A stretch of 64,000 bases of DNA from Microbacterium aurugineum (GCF_023101205.1 NZ_CP078078.1:310001-374000), one strand, 5' to 3'. Shown: positions 1 to 8,824, numbered from the stretch's first letter. Notes: generated by a model not told the origin, from the letters alone. Translations and numbers: made by a program.

Positions 1-599
1 CGGAGCACGTCCTCCGGGATGACCACCAGAACGAGAGCGAGGCCGACGACGCCGAGCGCTGCCGCGAGCCAGAAGAGCATGTGCCAGTCGGCGTTCTGGG
101 CGAGGAGCGCGGCGACGGGCATCCCGATGGCGCCACCGACTCCCATGGTCGCGCTCATGAGGGCCACGGCCGTGCCGAGCCGCTCGGGCGGCAGCACGTC
201 GCGCATGATGGCGATGCCGAGGGGGACGACGCCCGTCACGGCCCCCTGCAGCGCGCGACCGATGATCACGCCGACGATCGAGCCGGACACCGCGGCGATC
301 ACGGAGCCGAGGATGAGGAGCGCGAGCAGGGCGATGACGACCCGGCGCTTGCCGTACATGTCACCCAGGCGGCCGGAGATGGGGGTGGCGACCGCGGCGA
401 CGAGCAGCGTGATCGTGACGACCCAGGTGGTGTCCTCGCGGGAGGCGTTCAGCAGTTGCGGCAGCTCGGCCTGCAACGGGACGACGAGCGTGAACATGAA
501 CGACGAGCACAGACCGGCGAACGCGAGGACCGCGACGATCGCCCACTTCGGCGGGGTGCGGGAGAGACGCTTCCTGGCTCTGTCGTCGCTCGCACCCAC
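1..599 (-). CDS. MFS multidrug-type transporter, N-terminal part (C-terminus beyond window)
   Basis: About 199 codons of an inner-membrane major facilitator superfamily transporter; the C-terminus lies beyond position 1. After a short basic N-terminus (DDRARKRLSRTPPKW) come alternating hydrophobic helices. The loop motif RLGDMYGKRRVV between TM2 and TM3 is the classical MFS signature A, and helices 4-6 carry GRALQGAVTG and MGVGGAIGMPVAALL. This pattern resembles drug:H+ antiporters of the DHA2 type; the substrate cannot be read. The GTG start at 599 is chosen because a -10 box TAGCCT (606-611) lies exactly at -12 to -7, so the mRNA is probably leaderless. It diverges from the lactate-oxidase-like gene. 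Confidence 0.85.
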   Translation of the reverse strand, partial: MGASDDRARKRLSRTPPKWAIVAVLAFAGLCSSFMFTLVVPLQAELPQLLNASREDTTWVVTITLLVAAVATPISGRLGDMYGKRRVVIALLALLILGSVIAAVSGSIVGVIIGRALQGAVTGVVPLGIAIMRDVLPPERLGTAVALMSATMGVGGAIGMPVAALLAQNADWHMLFWLAAALGVVGLALVLVVIPEDVL

Positions 600-660
600 C
601 GGCTCAGGCTATCGGCGATCGGACGATGCGGGGCCGTCCGGCGCTGGTTAGCATGTGGGC
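600..660. promoter_or_regulatory. Divergent leaderless promoters
   Basis: The 61-nt gap between the MFS gene and the flavoenzyme gene holds two -10 boxes facing apart: TAGCCT on the minus strand (606-611) and TAGCAT on the plus strand (649-654). Each sits exactly 6 nt before its start codon, which places transcription start at the first base of the coding region. No Shine-Dalgarno sequence is visible for either gene. I see no clear -35 boxes. Confidence 0.65.
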
Positions 661-1986
661 ATGGTCACGAGCAGCGTCGCTCCGGACGATCCCGCCGCCC
701 ACCGCGGCATCTCCCGGCGTACCCAGTCCGACATCTACCGCGCGGGCATCAGCGGGACGAAGCCCGCGGTGCCGATCGACCCCGTGGCCCTCAAGGCTGC
801 GGCCCGCAAGGCGCTGAGCGCCGAAGCGTTCGCGTACATCGCCGGTGGCGCGGGTTCCGAGCGCACCATGACGGCGAACCGTCGGGCGTTCGACCGCTGG
901 CAGGTCTGGCCGAGGCCGCTCCGTGACGTCTCGACCCGCGACCTCGGCGTGGAGTTCCTGGGGCGGATGCGCCCGACGCCCCTTCTGCTCGCCCCGCTCG
1001 GGGTGATGGAGATGGCCCACGCGGAGGCCGACCTCGCGGTCGGGCGTGCCGCGGCATCCCTCGGCGTCCCGTACACGCTCTCGAACCAGGCCTCCTTCCC
1101 GATGGAGGAGGTGGCGGATGCCGCACCGCACGGCTCCCGGCTGTTCCAGCTCTACTGGTCGGCGTCGGACGACCTCAACCGCTCGCTGCTCGCCCGCGCC
1201 GAGGAGTCCGGGTGCGAAGCGATCGTCATCACCCTCGACACGCACCTGCTCGGTTGGCGCACCCGCGACCTCGATCTCGCGTACCTGCCGTTCACCCGCG
1301 GGATGGGGATCGCGCAGTACACGAGTGATCCGGCGTTCCAGCAGCTGGTGCGCGAGCGCGCCGCCGCGCCGAAGGGCGATGCGCCCGGCGTCCGCGTCAC
1401 ACCTCGGGCGGTGGCCGCGGCCCTGATGATCGCCCGCAAGGGCGCGCCGCTCACCGGCGGAGCTTCGTTGCGCGACAACCTCCGCTCGCCCTTGCCGCGG
1501 GCTGCGGTCGAGACGTTCCTCGACGTGTTCTCCACTCCTGCCCTCACGGGGGAAGAGCTGGCGAAAGCACGCGAGTGGACGAGTCTGCCGATCATCCTCA
1601 AGGGGATCGTGCACCCCGACGATGCCCAGGCGGCGCTCGATGCGGGGATGGACGGGATCTGGATCTCGAACCACGGCGGCCGTCAGATCGACCGCTCGGT
1701 GCCGACGCTCGACGTGCTGCCCGAGATCGCGGAGCGTGTCGCGGGCCGGGTGCCGATCGTCTTCGACTCGGGGGTGCGGGGCGGCGCCGATGCCGTGATC
1801 GCCCTCGCCCTCGGCGCGACGGTCGTGGCTCTCGGCCGTCCCTACGCCTACGGCCTCGGCATCGCGGGGGAGGTGGGTGTGCGCGAGGTCATGCGGAACG
1901 TGCTCGCCGAGATCGACATCACCCTCGGGCTGGCGGGGCTCACCTCCGCCTCTCAACTCGATCGGGACGCGCTGAGGAAGGTGTGA
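661..1986 (+). CDS. FMN-dependent alpha-hydroxy-acid oxidizing protein (lactate 2-monooxygenase-like)
   Basis: 441 aa member of the FMN-dependent alpha-hydroxy-acid dehydrogenase family (TIM barrel), which oxidises L-2-hydroxy acids such as L-lactate in the cytoplasm or at the membrane. The family active-site signature SNHGGRQ is present at about residues 336-342, with the catalytic His and FMN/substrate-binding Arg. It is followed by the phosphate-binding part of the barrel, VFDSGVRGGADAV and ALGATVVALGRPYAYG. The length and the N-terminal segment fit lactate 2-monooxygenase-like proteins better than the shorter LldD; oxidase versus monooxygenase cannot be decided from sequence. A GTG two codons upstream is possible, but the -10 box TAGCAT at -12 to -7 favours ATG 661 and leaderless translation. 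Confidence 0.85.
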   Translation: MVTSSVAPDDPAAHRGISRRTQSDIYRAGISGTKPAVPIDPVALKAAARKALSAEAFAYIAGGAGSERTMTANRRAFDRWQVWPRPLRDVSTRDLGVEFLGRMRPTPLLLAPLGVMEMAHAEADLAVGRAAASLGVPYTLSNQASFPMEEVADAAPHGSRLFQLYWSASDDLNRSLLARAEESGCEAIVITLDTHLLGWRTRDLDLAYLPFTRGMGIAQYTSDPAFQQLVRERAAAPKGDAPGVRVTPRAVAAALMIARKGAPLTGGASLRDNLRSPLPRAAVETFLDVFSTPALTGEELAKAREWTSLPIILKGIVHPDDAQAALDAGMDGIWISNHGGRQIDRSVPTLDVLPEIAERVAGRVPIVFDSGVRGGADAVIALALGATVVALGRPYAYGLGIAGEVGVREVMRNVLAEIDITLGLAGLTSASQLDRDALRKV

Positions 1987-2018
1987 GCGCGCTCCGCCGT
2001 TCGTGATTGCATGGGCGG

Positions 2019-2639
2019 ATGAGCGATGACGCCGCCTTCGACCAGCACCCCGCCGACTCCGCATACCACCGCCGGCTCCCGATCGGCGAGGTGCTCGACG
2101 CCTCCGCGATCGCCGAGGGTCTGCCCTGGGCCTTCGAGTCGATCACGATGCGTCCGCTCGAACCGATGCTCGTGCCGGAGAAGCCGCGCGGAGGAGAGAT
2201 CGACCCGGCCGAGTGCGGGCACTGCGGTCCGAGCGTGCACACGATCTGGCACGACGAGCTGTGGCAAGTGCGTGCCGGATGGGACGTCGGCGGTCTGCCG
2301 TTCATCGGCGGGGTCGCGCCGCGCGAGCATTGGCTGCTCGAGAACGCCCCGCACGATGTGCTCGCCGCGCTGGGTCCGCTGATGCAGCGGGTCTCCCAGG
2401 CCGTCAAGAGCGTCCCCGGGGTCGCGCGCTGCCACTTCGGTCGCTGGAACGACGGCTCCGTGCACATGCATCTGTGGGCGATGGGACGCCCGGCGGGGAT
2501 GATGCAGGGCCGCGGCGCCGTGCTCGCCTTCTGGGACGAGATCCTGCCGCCGCTGCCGCCGGAGATGGCCGAAGCACACCTCCGGATCGTCGCGGAAGCG
2601 CTCGCGGCGGGTGGCGGGGAGGCCTTCCCTTATCGCTGA
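2019..2639 (+). CDS. HIT-like domain protein with altered histidine triad
   Basis: 206 aa cytoplasmic protein. A CxxC pair (C66, C69 in ECGHCGP) is followed by a HIT-type fold: substrate-facing strand HDELWQVRAG, the PREHWLLENAPHDV loop, an amphipathic helix and the triad region SVHMHLWAMG near residue 149. HIT hydrolases carry H-x-H-x-H; here the third position is Trp (W153), so the catalytic arrangement is altered. HIT proteins hydrolyse or transfer nucleotides, but that activity is not assured here. ATG 2019 is preferred over TTG 2007, because TTGCAT (2007-2012) is then a -10 box at -12 to -7. Function unknown. Confidence 0.7.
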   Translation: MSDDAAFDQHPADSAYHRRLPIGEVLDASAIAEGLPWAFESITMRPLEPMLVPEKPRGGEIDPAECGHCGPSVHTIWHDELWQVRAGWDVGGLPFIGGVAPREHWLLENAPHDVLAALGPLMQRVSQAVKSVPGVARCHFGRWNDGSVHMHLWAMGRPAGMMQGRGAVLAFWDEILPPLPPEMAEAHLRIVAEALAAGGGEAFPYR

Positions 2640-2689
2640 TCCGGGCCCGTCGATTCCTCGAACGGGCCGACGAGGGGCAGACTGGGTGC

Positions 2690-3379
2690 GTGCGAACCAT
2701 CCGTGACCTCGACACCGTTGAACTCATCCTCGACGCGCAGGGCCTGCTCGACTCCATCCGGGGTCCGCAGCGCGTGGTGGATGCCGGCACCCTGCGCGCC
2801 CTGCAGCAGTCGGGCAACTACGTCGTCGGCTTCTTCGACGGCGAGGGCGACGAGGAGCGCATGGTCGGGGCATCGATCGCGTTCTTCGGCGAACCCGCCC
2901 GGCGGGCGATGCACTCGCACATCACAGCTCTGCTCCCCGAGTATCGGGGGCGCGGCTGGGGGCGTGAGCTCAAGGAGCACCAGCGTCAGTGGGCGTTCTC
3001 CCGCGACGTCGGTCGGATCACCTGGGTGTTCGATCCGCTGGTCGCGCGCAACGCGCATTTCTTCTTCACGGTGCTCGGCGCACGCGCGACGGGATACTCG
3101 GTGAACCGCTACGGGATCTTCGGCGGCGGAGACGCGGGTGACGAGAGCGACCGGCTCGATGTCGAGTGGGCCCTCGCCGACATCGCCAAGCCACCGGCAG
3201 ACGACGAGGTCGTCGAGACCCTGGAGATCCCGGCGGACATCGAGGCGCTGCGCATCTCGGACCCGGTGGCCGCACACGAGTGGCGGCTCCGTCTGCGGGC
3301 CCAGATGGAAGGTCTGCTCGGCAGCGGACTGAAGGTCGCCGGCTACGACAACGCGCGCGGCTACCTCTTCACGGCCTGA
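2690..3379 (+). CDS. Predicted GNAT-superfamily acetyltransferase (COG3375-like)
   Basis: 229 aa. The central segment MHSHITALLPEYRGRGWGRELKEHQRQWAF holds the GNAT acetyl-CoA-binding motif (R/Q-x-x-G-x-G/A as YRGRGWG). The following helix and NAHFFFTVLGARATGYSVNRYG resemble the COG3375 branch of predicted acetyltransferases, which have a long C-terminal extension; substrate unknown. The GTG start at 2690 has a CAGACT -10 box at 2678-2683, exactly -12 to -7, so a leaderless message is likely. It lies 50 nt after the HIT-like gene and converges on the peptide transporter gene with a 21-nt gap. Confidence 0.75.
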   Translation: MRTIRDLDTVELILDAQGLLDSIRGPQRVVDAGTLRALQQSGNYVVGFFDGEGDEERMVGASIAFFGEPARRAMHSHITALLPEYRGRGWGRELKEHQRQWAFSRDVGRITWVFDPLVARNAHFFFTVLGARATGYSVNRYGIFGGGDAGDESDRLDVEWALADIAKPPADDEVVETLEIPADIEALRISDPVAAHEWRLRLRAQMEGLLGSGLKVAGYDNARGYLFTA

Positions 3380-3400
3380 CCGCCTTCCGCGAAGGTGCGA

Positions 3401-4870
3401 TCAGCGCACCCCGCGCATGAGCTTCAGGACGGGTTTCACGCTGAGCAGCAGGCCGATCCCGACGACGATGGCGATGCCACCGAGGATCGAGAAGTACGGT
3501 ACCTCGTCATCCGGGTTGTAGAACTGCACCAGCCATCCGGAGATCGCCGTGCCGAGGGCGATCGACAGGAAGAACAGCGCGACCATCTGCGTGTGGAACG
3601 CGGCGGGCGCGAGCTTGGTGGCCACCGAGAGCCCGACCGGTGACAGCAGCAGTTCGGCGACCGTGAAGACGAACAGGATCCCGACGATCGCCAGCAGCGG
3701 CGTGGAGTTCTCGCCCCCTCCGGCGAACGGCAGGAACAGCAGGAACGCCGATCCCATGATGATCGCGGCCAGTCCGAACTTCACCGGTGTCGAGGGCTGG
3801 CGCTTTCCGAGTCGGGTCCAGATCGCGGCGAACACTCCCGACAGGATGATGATGAAGACGGGGTTGATCGACTGCACCCACGAGACGGGCATCTCCCAGC
3901 CGAACAGGTTCCTGTCGAGGCGCTTGTCCGAGTAGACGGTCAGGACCGTGAACTGCTGCTGGTACAGCGACCAGAACGCGACACTGGTGACGAACAGCGG
4001 CAGGAACCCCCACACCCGCGAGCGCTCGGTGGTGTCGATGCGGCGGCTGGACAGGATCACGGTGAAATAGGCGACGGCGGCGATCGCAGTGCCGCCGATG
4101 ACCAGGGTCGCGAGGTTGTCTGCGCGGATCAGCCCGGTCAGGACCAGGACGGCGATGAGGGCGACGGCGACGACGGCGATGATCCCGACGAGAGGGTAGC
4201 GGGACGTCGGGAGCGGGTTCGGCACCTCGCGGACCGAGGCGGGCAGGGCGCGACGCCCGAACGAGTACTGGACGAGACCGAAGGTCATCCCCAGGGCCGC
4301 GAGTCCGAAACCGAAGTGGAAACCGAGGGAGGACTGCAGGATGCCGGTCAGGATCGGGCCCAGGAACGCGCCGAGGTTGATGCCCAGGTAGAACAGCGAG
4401 AAGCCCGCATCCCGGCGGGGATCCTCCGGGGTGTAGAGGCTGCCGACGACCGAGGTCGCGTTCGCCTTCAGGCCGCCGGAGCCGAGTGCGACGAGCACCA
4501 GGCCGACGCCCACGCCGACGAAGCCCGGGAGCAGGGCGAGGGCGACGTGGCCGGCCACGATCACCATCGCGCTGACGAAGAGCACCCGTTCGGACCCGAA
4601 CAGGCGGTCGGCGAGCCAGGCGCCCAGGATGGTCGACAGGTAGACCGCACCGCCGTACGCGCCGACGATCCCGCCGGCGACGGCTTCGGGGAGACCGAGG
4701 CCACCCTGCGAGACCGAGTAGTACAGGTAGATGAGCAGGATGCCCTGCATGCCGTAGAAGCTGAAGCGCTCCCACATCTCCACGCCGAAGATGTGCACCA
4801 GAGCCCACGGTTGGCCGAAGAAGCGGGTGTCGTCGTTGCGGGCCCGCTGATCTCGCGCTGCAGTGCTCAT
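3401..4870 (-). CDS. Proton-dependent di/tripeptide transporter (POT/PTR2 family)
   Basis: 489 aa inner-membrane protein with about 14 hydrophobic segments, typical of bacterial POT transporters that import di- and tripeptides with protons. The N-terminal PTR2 pattern is seen in EMWERFSFYGMQGILLIY (E and FYG of the ExxER-type proton-coupling motif). This is followed by AWLADRLFGSERVL and GSGGLKANATSVVGSLY. A longer reading frame starts at 4915, but ATG 4870 gives the usual length and has TACCGT (4877-4882) at -12 to -7, the leaderless arrangement seen throughout the window. It is monocistronic and divergent from glyS. Confidence 0.9.
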   Translation of the reverse strand: MSTAARDQRARNDDTRFFGQPWALVHIFGVEMWERFSFYGMQGILLIYLYYSVSQGGLGLPEAVAGGIVGAYGGAVYLSTILGAWLADRLFGSERVLFVSAMVIVAGHVALALLPGFVGVGVGLVLVALGSGGLKANATSVVGSLYTPEDPRRDAGFSLFYLGINLGAFLGPILTGILQSSLGFHFGFGLAALGMTFGLVQYSFGRRALPASVREVPNPLPTSRYPLVGIIAVVAVALIAVLVLTGLIRADNLATLVIGGTAIAAVAYFTVILSSRRIDTTERSRVWGFLPLFVTSVAFWSLYQQQFTVLTVYSDKRLDRNLFGWEMPVSWVQSINPVFIIILSGVFAAIWTRLGKRQPSTPVKFGLAAIIMGSAFLLFLPFAGGGENSTPLLAIVGILFVFTVAELLLSPVGLSVATKLAPAAFHTQMVALFFLSIALGTAISGWLVQFYNPDDEVPYFSILGGIAIVVGIGLLLSVKPVLKLMRGVR

Positions 4871-4926
4871 GTCAGGACGGTACTCCCGTGCGGCCGTCGG
4901 GGCCAGGGTCGCCACGGGGCGACGGA

Positions 4927-4983
4927 TAGAATGGGGTGCCCGTGTTCACGGGTCTCCTCCCGCATCCGACCATTGGAGCCACC
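4927..4983 (+). promoter_or_regulatory. Probable glyS promoter and leader
   Basis: A TAGAAT -10 box (4927-4932) is followed by a roughly 45-nt leader ending in the Shine-Dalgarno-like TTGGAGCCACC just before ATG 4984. The leader holds a short GTGTTCACGGGTC segment but is too short for a T-box. No convincing -35 box was found. Confidence 0.45.
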
Positions 4984-6369
4984 ATGGCCGAACAGTCCCG
5001 CCTCGACAAGGTCATCGCCCTCGCCCGCCACCGCGGGTTCGTGTTCCAAGCGGGTGAGATCTACGGCGGTTCCCGGTCGGCCTGGGACTACGGCCCCCTC
5101 GGGACGGAGCTCAAGGAGAACATCCGTCGTCAGTGGTGGCAGACGTTCGTGCGCGGCCGTGGCGACATGGTCGGCCTGGACTCCAGCATCATCCTCCCCA
5201 AGCGCGTGTGGGAGGCCTCGGGTCACGTCGCGACCTTCACCGACCCGCTGGTCGAGTGCCTGCAGTGCCACAAGCGCTTCCGTGCCGACAACCTCATCGA
5301 GGACTTCGAGGCGCGCAAGGGGCGCAAGGCCGAGAACGGCCTCGCCGACATCCCCTGCCCGAACTGCGGCACCAAGGGGCAGTACACGGAGCCCAAGGCG
5401 TTCTCCGGCCTGGTGAAGACCTACCTCGGCGTCGTGGACGATGAGTCGGGCCTGTACTTCCTGCGCCCCGAGACCGCGCAGGGCATCTTCGTGAACTTCT
5501 CGAACGTGCTCACCGCGAGTCGCAAGAAGCCGCCGTTCGGCATCGGCCAGGTGGGCAAGGCGTTCCGCAACGAGATCACGCCGGGCAACTTCATCTTCCG
5601 CACGCGCGAGTTCGAGCAGATGGAGATCGAGTTCTTCACGCCGCCCGCCGACGCACAGCAGTGGTTCGAGCACTGGGTCGAGGCCTGCTGGAACTGGTTC
5701 ATCGATCTGGGCATCGACCCCGAGAACATGCGCCAGTTCGACGTGCCGGAAGACGACCGCGCGCACTACTCGGCCGGCACGATCGACGTCGAGTACAAGT
5801 TCGGCTTCGCGGGCAAGGAGTGGGGCGAGCTCATGGGCGTCGCCAACCGCACCGACTACGACCTGTCCAGCCACAGCGAGGCGTCGGGGCAGAGCCTGAC
5901 CTACTTCGACCAGGCCACGGGCGAGCGCTACACCCCGTACGTGATCGAGCCGTCGTTCGGCCTCACCCGCGCGATGATGGCGTTCCTCGTCGATGCCTAC
6001 CGCGAGGAGCAGGTGCCCAACGCCAAGGGCGGCACCGACGTGCGCACCGTGCTCAAGCTCGACCCGCGCCTCGCGCCCGTCAAGGCCGCGGTGCTGCCGC
6101 TCTCGCGCAACGAGAAGCTGTCTCCTCTCGCGCGTGAGGTCGCCGACACGCTCCGCAGCTCCTGGGCCGTCGACTTCGACGATGCGGGGGCGATCGGTCG
6201 CCGCTACCGTCGTCAGGACGAGATCGGCACCCCGTTCTGCGTCACGGTCGACTTCGACTCGCTCGAGGACCGCGCCGTCACCGTGCGCGACCGCGACACC
6301 ATGGCGCAGGAGCGCGTCTCGATCGACCAGTTGCACGCGTACCTCGCGGAGCGTCTGCGCGGCGCCTGA
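4984..6369 (+). CDS. glyS: Glycine--tRNA ligase (dimeric class II type)
   Basis: 461 aa cytoplasmic aminoacyl-tRNA synthetase joining glycine to tRNA-Gly. The N-terminus [15 protein letters not shown] is typical of the alpha2 glycyl enzyme, and a zinc-type insertion has CLQC (about 91-94) and CPNC (about 125-128). Class II motifs follow: motif 2 region [28 protein letters not shown] and motif 3 with [14 protein letters not shown]. The C-terminal anticodon-binding domain includes [11 protein letters not shown] and [13 protein letters not shown]. Full length for the family. A GGAG sequence 6 nt upstream supports the start. Confidence 0.97.
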   Translation: MAEQSRLDKVIALARHRGFVFQAGEIYGGSRSAWDYGPLGTELKENIRRQWWQTFVRGRGDMVGLDSSIILPKRVWEASGHVATFTDPLVECLQCHKRFRADNLIEDFEARKGRKAENGLADIPCPNCGTKGQYTEPKAFSGLVKTYLGVVDDESGLYFLRPETAQGIFVNFSNVLTASRKKPPFGIGQVGKAFRNEITPGNFIFRTREFEQMEIEFFTPPADAQQWFEHWVEACWNWFIDLGIDPENMRQFDVPEDDRAHYSAGTIDVEYKFGFAGKEWGELMGVANRTDYDLSSHSEASGQSLTYFDQATGERYTPYVIEPSFGLTRAMMAFLVDAYREEQVPNAKGGTDVRTVLKLDPRLAPVKAAVLPLSRNEKLSPLAREVADTLRSSWAVDFDDAGAIGRRYRRQDEIGTPFCVTVDFDSLEDRAVTVRDRDTMAQERVSIDQLHAYLAERLRGA

Positions 6370-6425
6370 GCCTCGCGTCACCTGCCCTCCCGACCCCCGC
6401 CTGGTGGTCGAGACCCCCGCGCCGC

Positions 6426-6473
6426 GCCGAGACCCCCGCCTGCTGACTGACGTCAACAGGCGGGGGTCTCGGC
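6426..6473. terminator. Perfect 17-bp inverted repeat at convergent junction (GCCGAGACCCCC family)
   Basis: The arms GCCGAGACCCCCGCCTG (6426-6442) and its exact reverse complement (6457-6473) enclose a 14-nt loop. It lies between the converging glyS and WYL-regulator genes and could act as a bidirectional terminator, although no U-tract follows. Additional partial copies of the core lie on both sides: GAGACCCCCGC at about 6410 and GGCGGGGTCTCGGC at about 6479-6492. Thus the 138-nt gap is mostly repeat material. Confidence 0.75.
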
Positions 6474-6507
6474 AATCTGGCGGGGTCTCGGCACGGAGGG
6501 GGAGGGA

Positions 6508-7465
6508 TCAGCTGCCGGCCACCGCGCGCGCGTAGCGCTCGGACAACAGCTGGAGGCGGGGGATCAGCTCGGGTGGACTCTCGACCGTGAAGTCCATCAA
6601 GAGCATCCCGATGTAGGCGGCGACCGTGTCGAGGCTGTCCGCGCCGGTGACGAGGATGCAGTGCTCCTCATCGATCGGTTCGACCACACCGACCGCGGCA
6701 TGGATCCGGTCGAGCACGGCCTCCGCCGAAGCGTCGATCCGCAGCCGGGCGTGCACGATCCACCCGCTCACCGCGATGGTCCGCATCGCGAAGGCCGTGT
6801 AGTCGCCCCCCGGGCAGCGGCTGCGGGTCGAAGCGCCGGTGGGTCGGCATCCGCAGGTCCATCCAGTCGACGCGGTAGGTGCCCCACTCCGCGGTGTGCG
6901 GATCGCGCGCAACCAGGTACCAGCGCCGATGCCAGGTGAGCAGCCGATAGGGCTCGACCAGCACGGGCGCCCCTTCGTACTCGAAGCGCAGCCACTCCTC
7001 GTTGCGGATCGCGCGCGCGATGGCCTGCAGCGATGCGGCGTCGACCTCGGGATCCGGGGCGTCGGTGTCGTTGTTCTCCGGAGCGCGGTCGACGCTGGTG
7101 CGGAGGGCGTCCACCGTGGGACGCAGATGCGACGGCAGAACCTGCTCGAGCTTGGCGAGGGCCCGGGCGCCCGACTCCGAGACCCCCGCGATGCCGGCCG
7201 CGGCGCGAAGCCCGACCGTGACCGCCACCGCCTCTTCGTCGTCGAGGAGCAGCGGAGGAAGCTTCCCGCCGGCCCCCAGGCGGTATCCGCCGATGGATCC
7301 GCGCGTGGCGTCGACCGGATACCCGAGGTCACGCAGCCGCTCGATGTCGTGCCGGATGGTGCGCGCCGAGACGCCGAGGCGGTCGGCCAGGTCGGACCCG
7401 GAGCGCTCGGGGCCGGTCTGCAGCAGGGCCAGAAGGGCGAGCAGACGAGCGGTCGGATCGGCCAT
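6508..7465 (-). pseudogene. WYL-domain transcriptional regulator (DeoR/YafY type) split by a frameshift
   Basis: The N-terminal part is an HTH_11 domain (LGVSARTIRHDIERLRDLGYPVDATRGSIGGYRL), followed by the WYL core (LRFEYEGAPVLVEPYRLLTWHRRWYLVARD). The frame then runs into unrelated sequence after PQPLPGG. The natural continuation, DYTAFAMRTIAVSGW through the WYL C-terminal extension to RYARAVAGS, lies in another frame. The break is at a run of six C (6806-6811; six G in the coding strand); removing one base restores a full regulator of about 318 aa. It is either a true inactivation, a variable homopolymer or a sequencing error. ATG 7465 is preceded by CGGAG with 6-nt spacing. It is divergent from the epoxide hydrolase gene and probably regulates it. 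Confidence 0.85.
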
Positions 7466-7491
7466 CGGAACTCCGTGAAAGTCGTTCATTT

Positions 7492-7514
7492 ATTAGGAAC
7501 GAATCCAACCTAAT
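7492..7514. promoter_or_regulatory. Putative operator between WYL regulator and epoxide hydrolase
   Basis: The hexamer ATTAGG (7492-7497) and its reverse complement CCTAAT (7509-7514) flank an 11-nt centre. The site lies in the divergent intergenic region just upstream of the hydrolase -10 box TACCTT (7522-7527), so a bound regulator would cover both promoters. Assignment to the WYL protein is by proximity only. Confidence 0.5.
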
Positions 7515-7533
7515 GCCCTTCTACCTTCGAGAT

Positions 7534-8682
7534 ATGGAAAACACGACGCTCACCTTCCGCCCCTTCACCGTCTCGGTCTCCGCTGCCGAGGTCGCCGATC
7601 TCCAGGATCGCCTCGCCCGCACTCGTCTTCCGCAGCCGTCGCCGACGGATGACTGGGATGCCGGCACCCCCAACTCCTACCTGCGCGAGGCTGTCGCCGC
7701 CTGGCGTGACTTCGACTGGACCGCCGCCCAGGAGCGGATCAACGCCGTCCCGCACTTCACCACCGTGATCGACGGACAGACGATCCACTTCCTCCACGTG
7801 CGCTCGGCCCACGAGGGAGCGACACCCCTGCTGCTCGCCCACACTTACCCGGGCTCGTCGATCGACTACCTCGACCTGATCGACCGGCTCGTCGACCCGG
7901 TGGCGCACGGCGGCCGGGCGGAGGACGCCTTCGACGTCGTGATCCCGGATGCGCCCGGCTACGGCTTCTCACAGCCGCTCGCTTCGGCGGGGTGGACGAC
8001 CGCACGCGTCGCGGAGGCGTACGACCGCCTCATGCGGGGGCTCGGCTATGACAGCTACGGCATCCACGGATCCGACAACGGGGCGATGGTCGCCCGCGAG
8101 CTGGGGCTGCGCGAACCCGAAGGATTCCTCGGTCTGCACGTGCTGCAGTTGTTCTCGTTCCCCTCGGGCGACCCGGCGGAGTTCGAGAAGCTGGAGCCCG
8201 CGGACTACGCCGGCCTCGAGCACATGCAGTGGTTCCAGTCGGTCGGCGGGTACAACGCCATGAACTCCTCGCGCCCGCAGACCGTGTCGGTGGGGATCAG
8301 CGATTCTCCGGTCGGACTCCTCGCGTACAGCGAGCTGTTCAACTCGTTCGGCAACGGCACGTCGCTCGTGCCTCTCGAGAAGATCCTGCTCGAGGTCAGC
8401 GTGAACTGGTTCGCGAACGCGGCGTCCGGCATGTCGCGCAGCTACCTCGAGAACGCCAGGGCAGACGCCGCCGAGGAAGGGGTCGAGTCGCGCGTCAGCA
8501 CCGCCCGCACCGGAGTCGCCGTGTTCGCGGACGACTTCCAGACGATCCGGGTCTTCGCCGAGCGCGACAACGCGAACATCGTGCACTGGAGCCGCTTCGA
8601 CGATGGCGGGCACTTCGCCGCTCTGGAGCGCCCCGACCTGCTCGCCGCCGACCTCCGCGCGTTCTTCTCCCCGCACCCCTGA
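7534..8682 (+). CDS. Epoxide hydrolase (alpha/beta-hydrolase with EHN domain)
   Basis: 382 aa, cytoplasmic. The N-terminal epoxide hydrolase domain (RPFTVSVSAAEVADLQDRLARTRLP, then WRDFDWTAAQERINAVPHFTTVIDG) precedes an alpha/beta-hydrolase core. The oxyanion element is HTYPGS, where HGxPGS is usual. The nucleophile elbow is GIHGSDNGAM with D181, and the catalytic His lies in DDGGHFAALERP. This family opens epoxides to diols; the natural substrate is unknown. An earlier ATG at 7513 exists, but ATG 7534 has TACCTT exactly at -12 to -7 and gives the family-typical N-terminus. Control by the divergent, frameshifted WYL regulator is likely. Confidence 0.88.
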   Translation: MENTTLTFRPFTVSVSAAEVADLQDRLARTRLPQPSPTDDWDAGTPNSYLREAVAAWRDFDWTAAQERINAVPHFTTVIDGQTIHFLHVRSAHEGATPLLLAHTYPGSSIDYLDLIDRLVDPVAHGGRAEDAFDVVIPDAPGYGFSQPLASAGWTTARVAEAYDRLMRGLGYDSYGIHGSDNGAMVARELGLREPEGFLGLHVLQLFSFPSGDPAEFEKLEPADYAGLEHMQWFQSVGGYNAMNSSRPQTVSVGISDSPVGLLAYSELFNSFGNGTSLVPLEKILLEVSVNWFANAASGMSRSYLENARADAAEEGVESRVSTARTGVAVFADDFQTIRVFAERDNANIVHWSRFDDGGHFAALERPDLLAADLRAFFSPHP

Positions 8683-8725
8683 CCCCCCGCCCCGTCCCAC
8701 CCACGCGCCGAGACCCCCGTTCCGC

Positions 8726-8769
8726 GCCGAGACCCCCTCCTGCAGACGGCTGCAGGAGGGGGTCTCGGC
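8726..8769. terminator. Perfect 20-bp inverted repeat at convergent junction (GCCGAGACCCCC family)
   Basis: The arm GCCGAGACCCCCTCCTGCAG (8726-8745) and its exact reverse complement (8750-8769) enclose the 4-nt loop acgg. The first 12 bases are identical to the element near 6.43 kb, and a further partial copy GCGCCGAGACCCCCG precedes it at about 8705-8719. It lies between the epoxide hydrolase stop and the DUF1801 stop, where a bidirectional terminator would be expected. Confidence 0.8.
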
Positions 8770-8824
8770 GACGAGAGGGGGCGTCGACGATGAAGGGGGC
8801 ACCGCAGCACCGGGGCGGGGGGTG

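Noticed and set aside
4933..4983. T-box riboswitch before glyS
   Set aside because: The leader is under 60 nt and lacks the T-box sequence and specifier stems.
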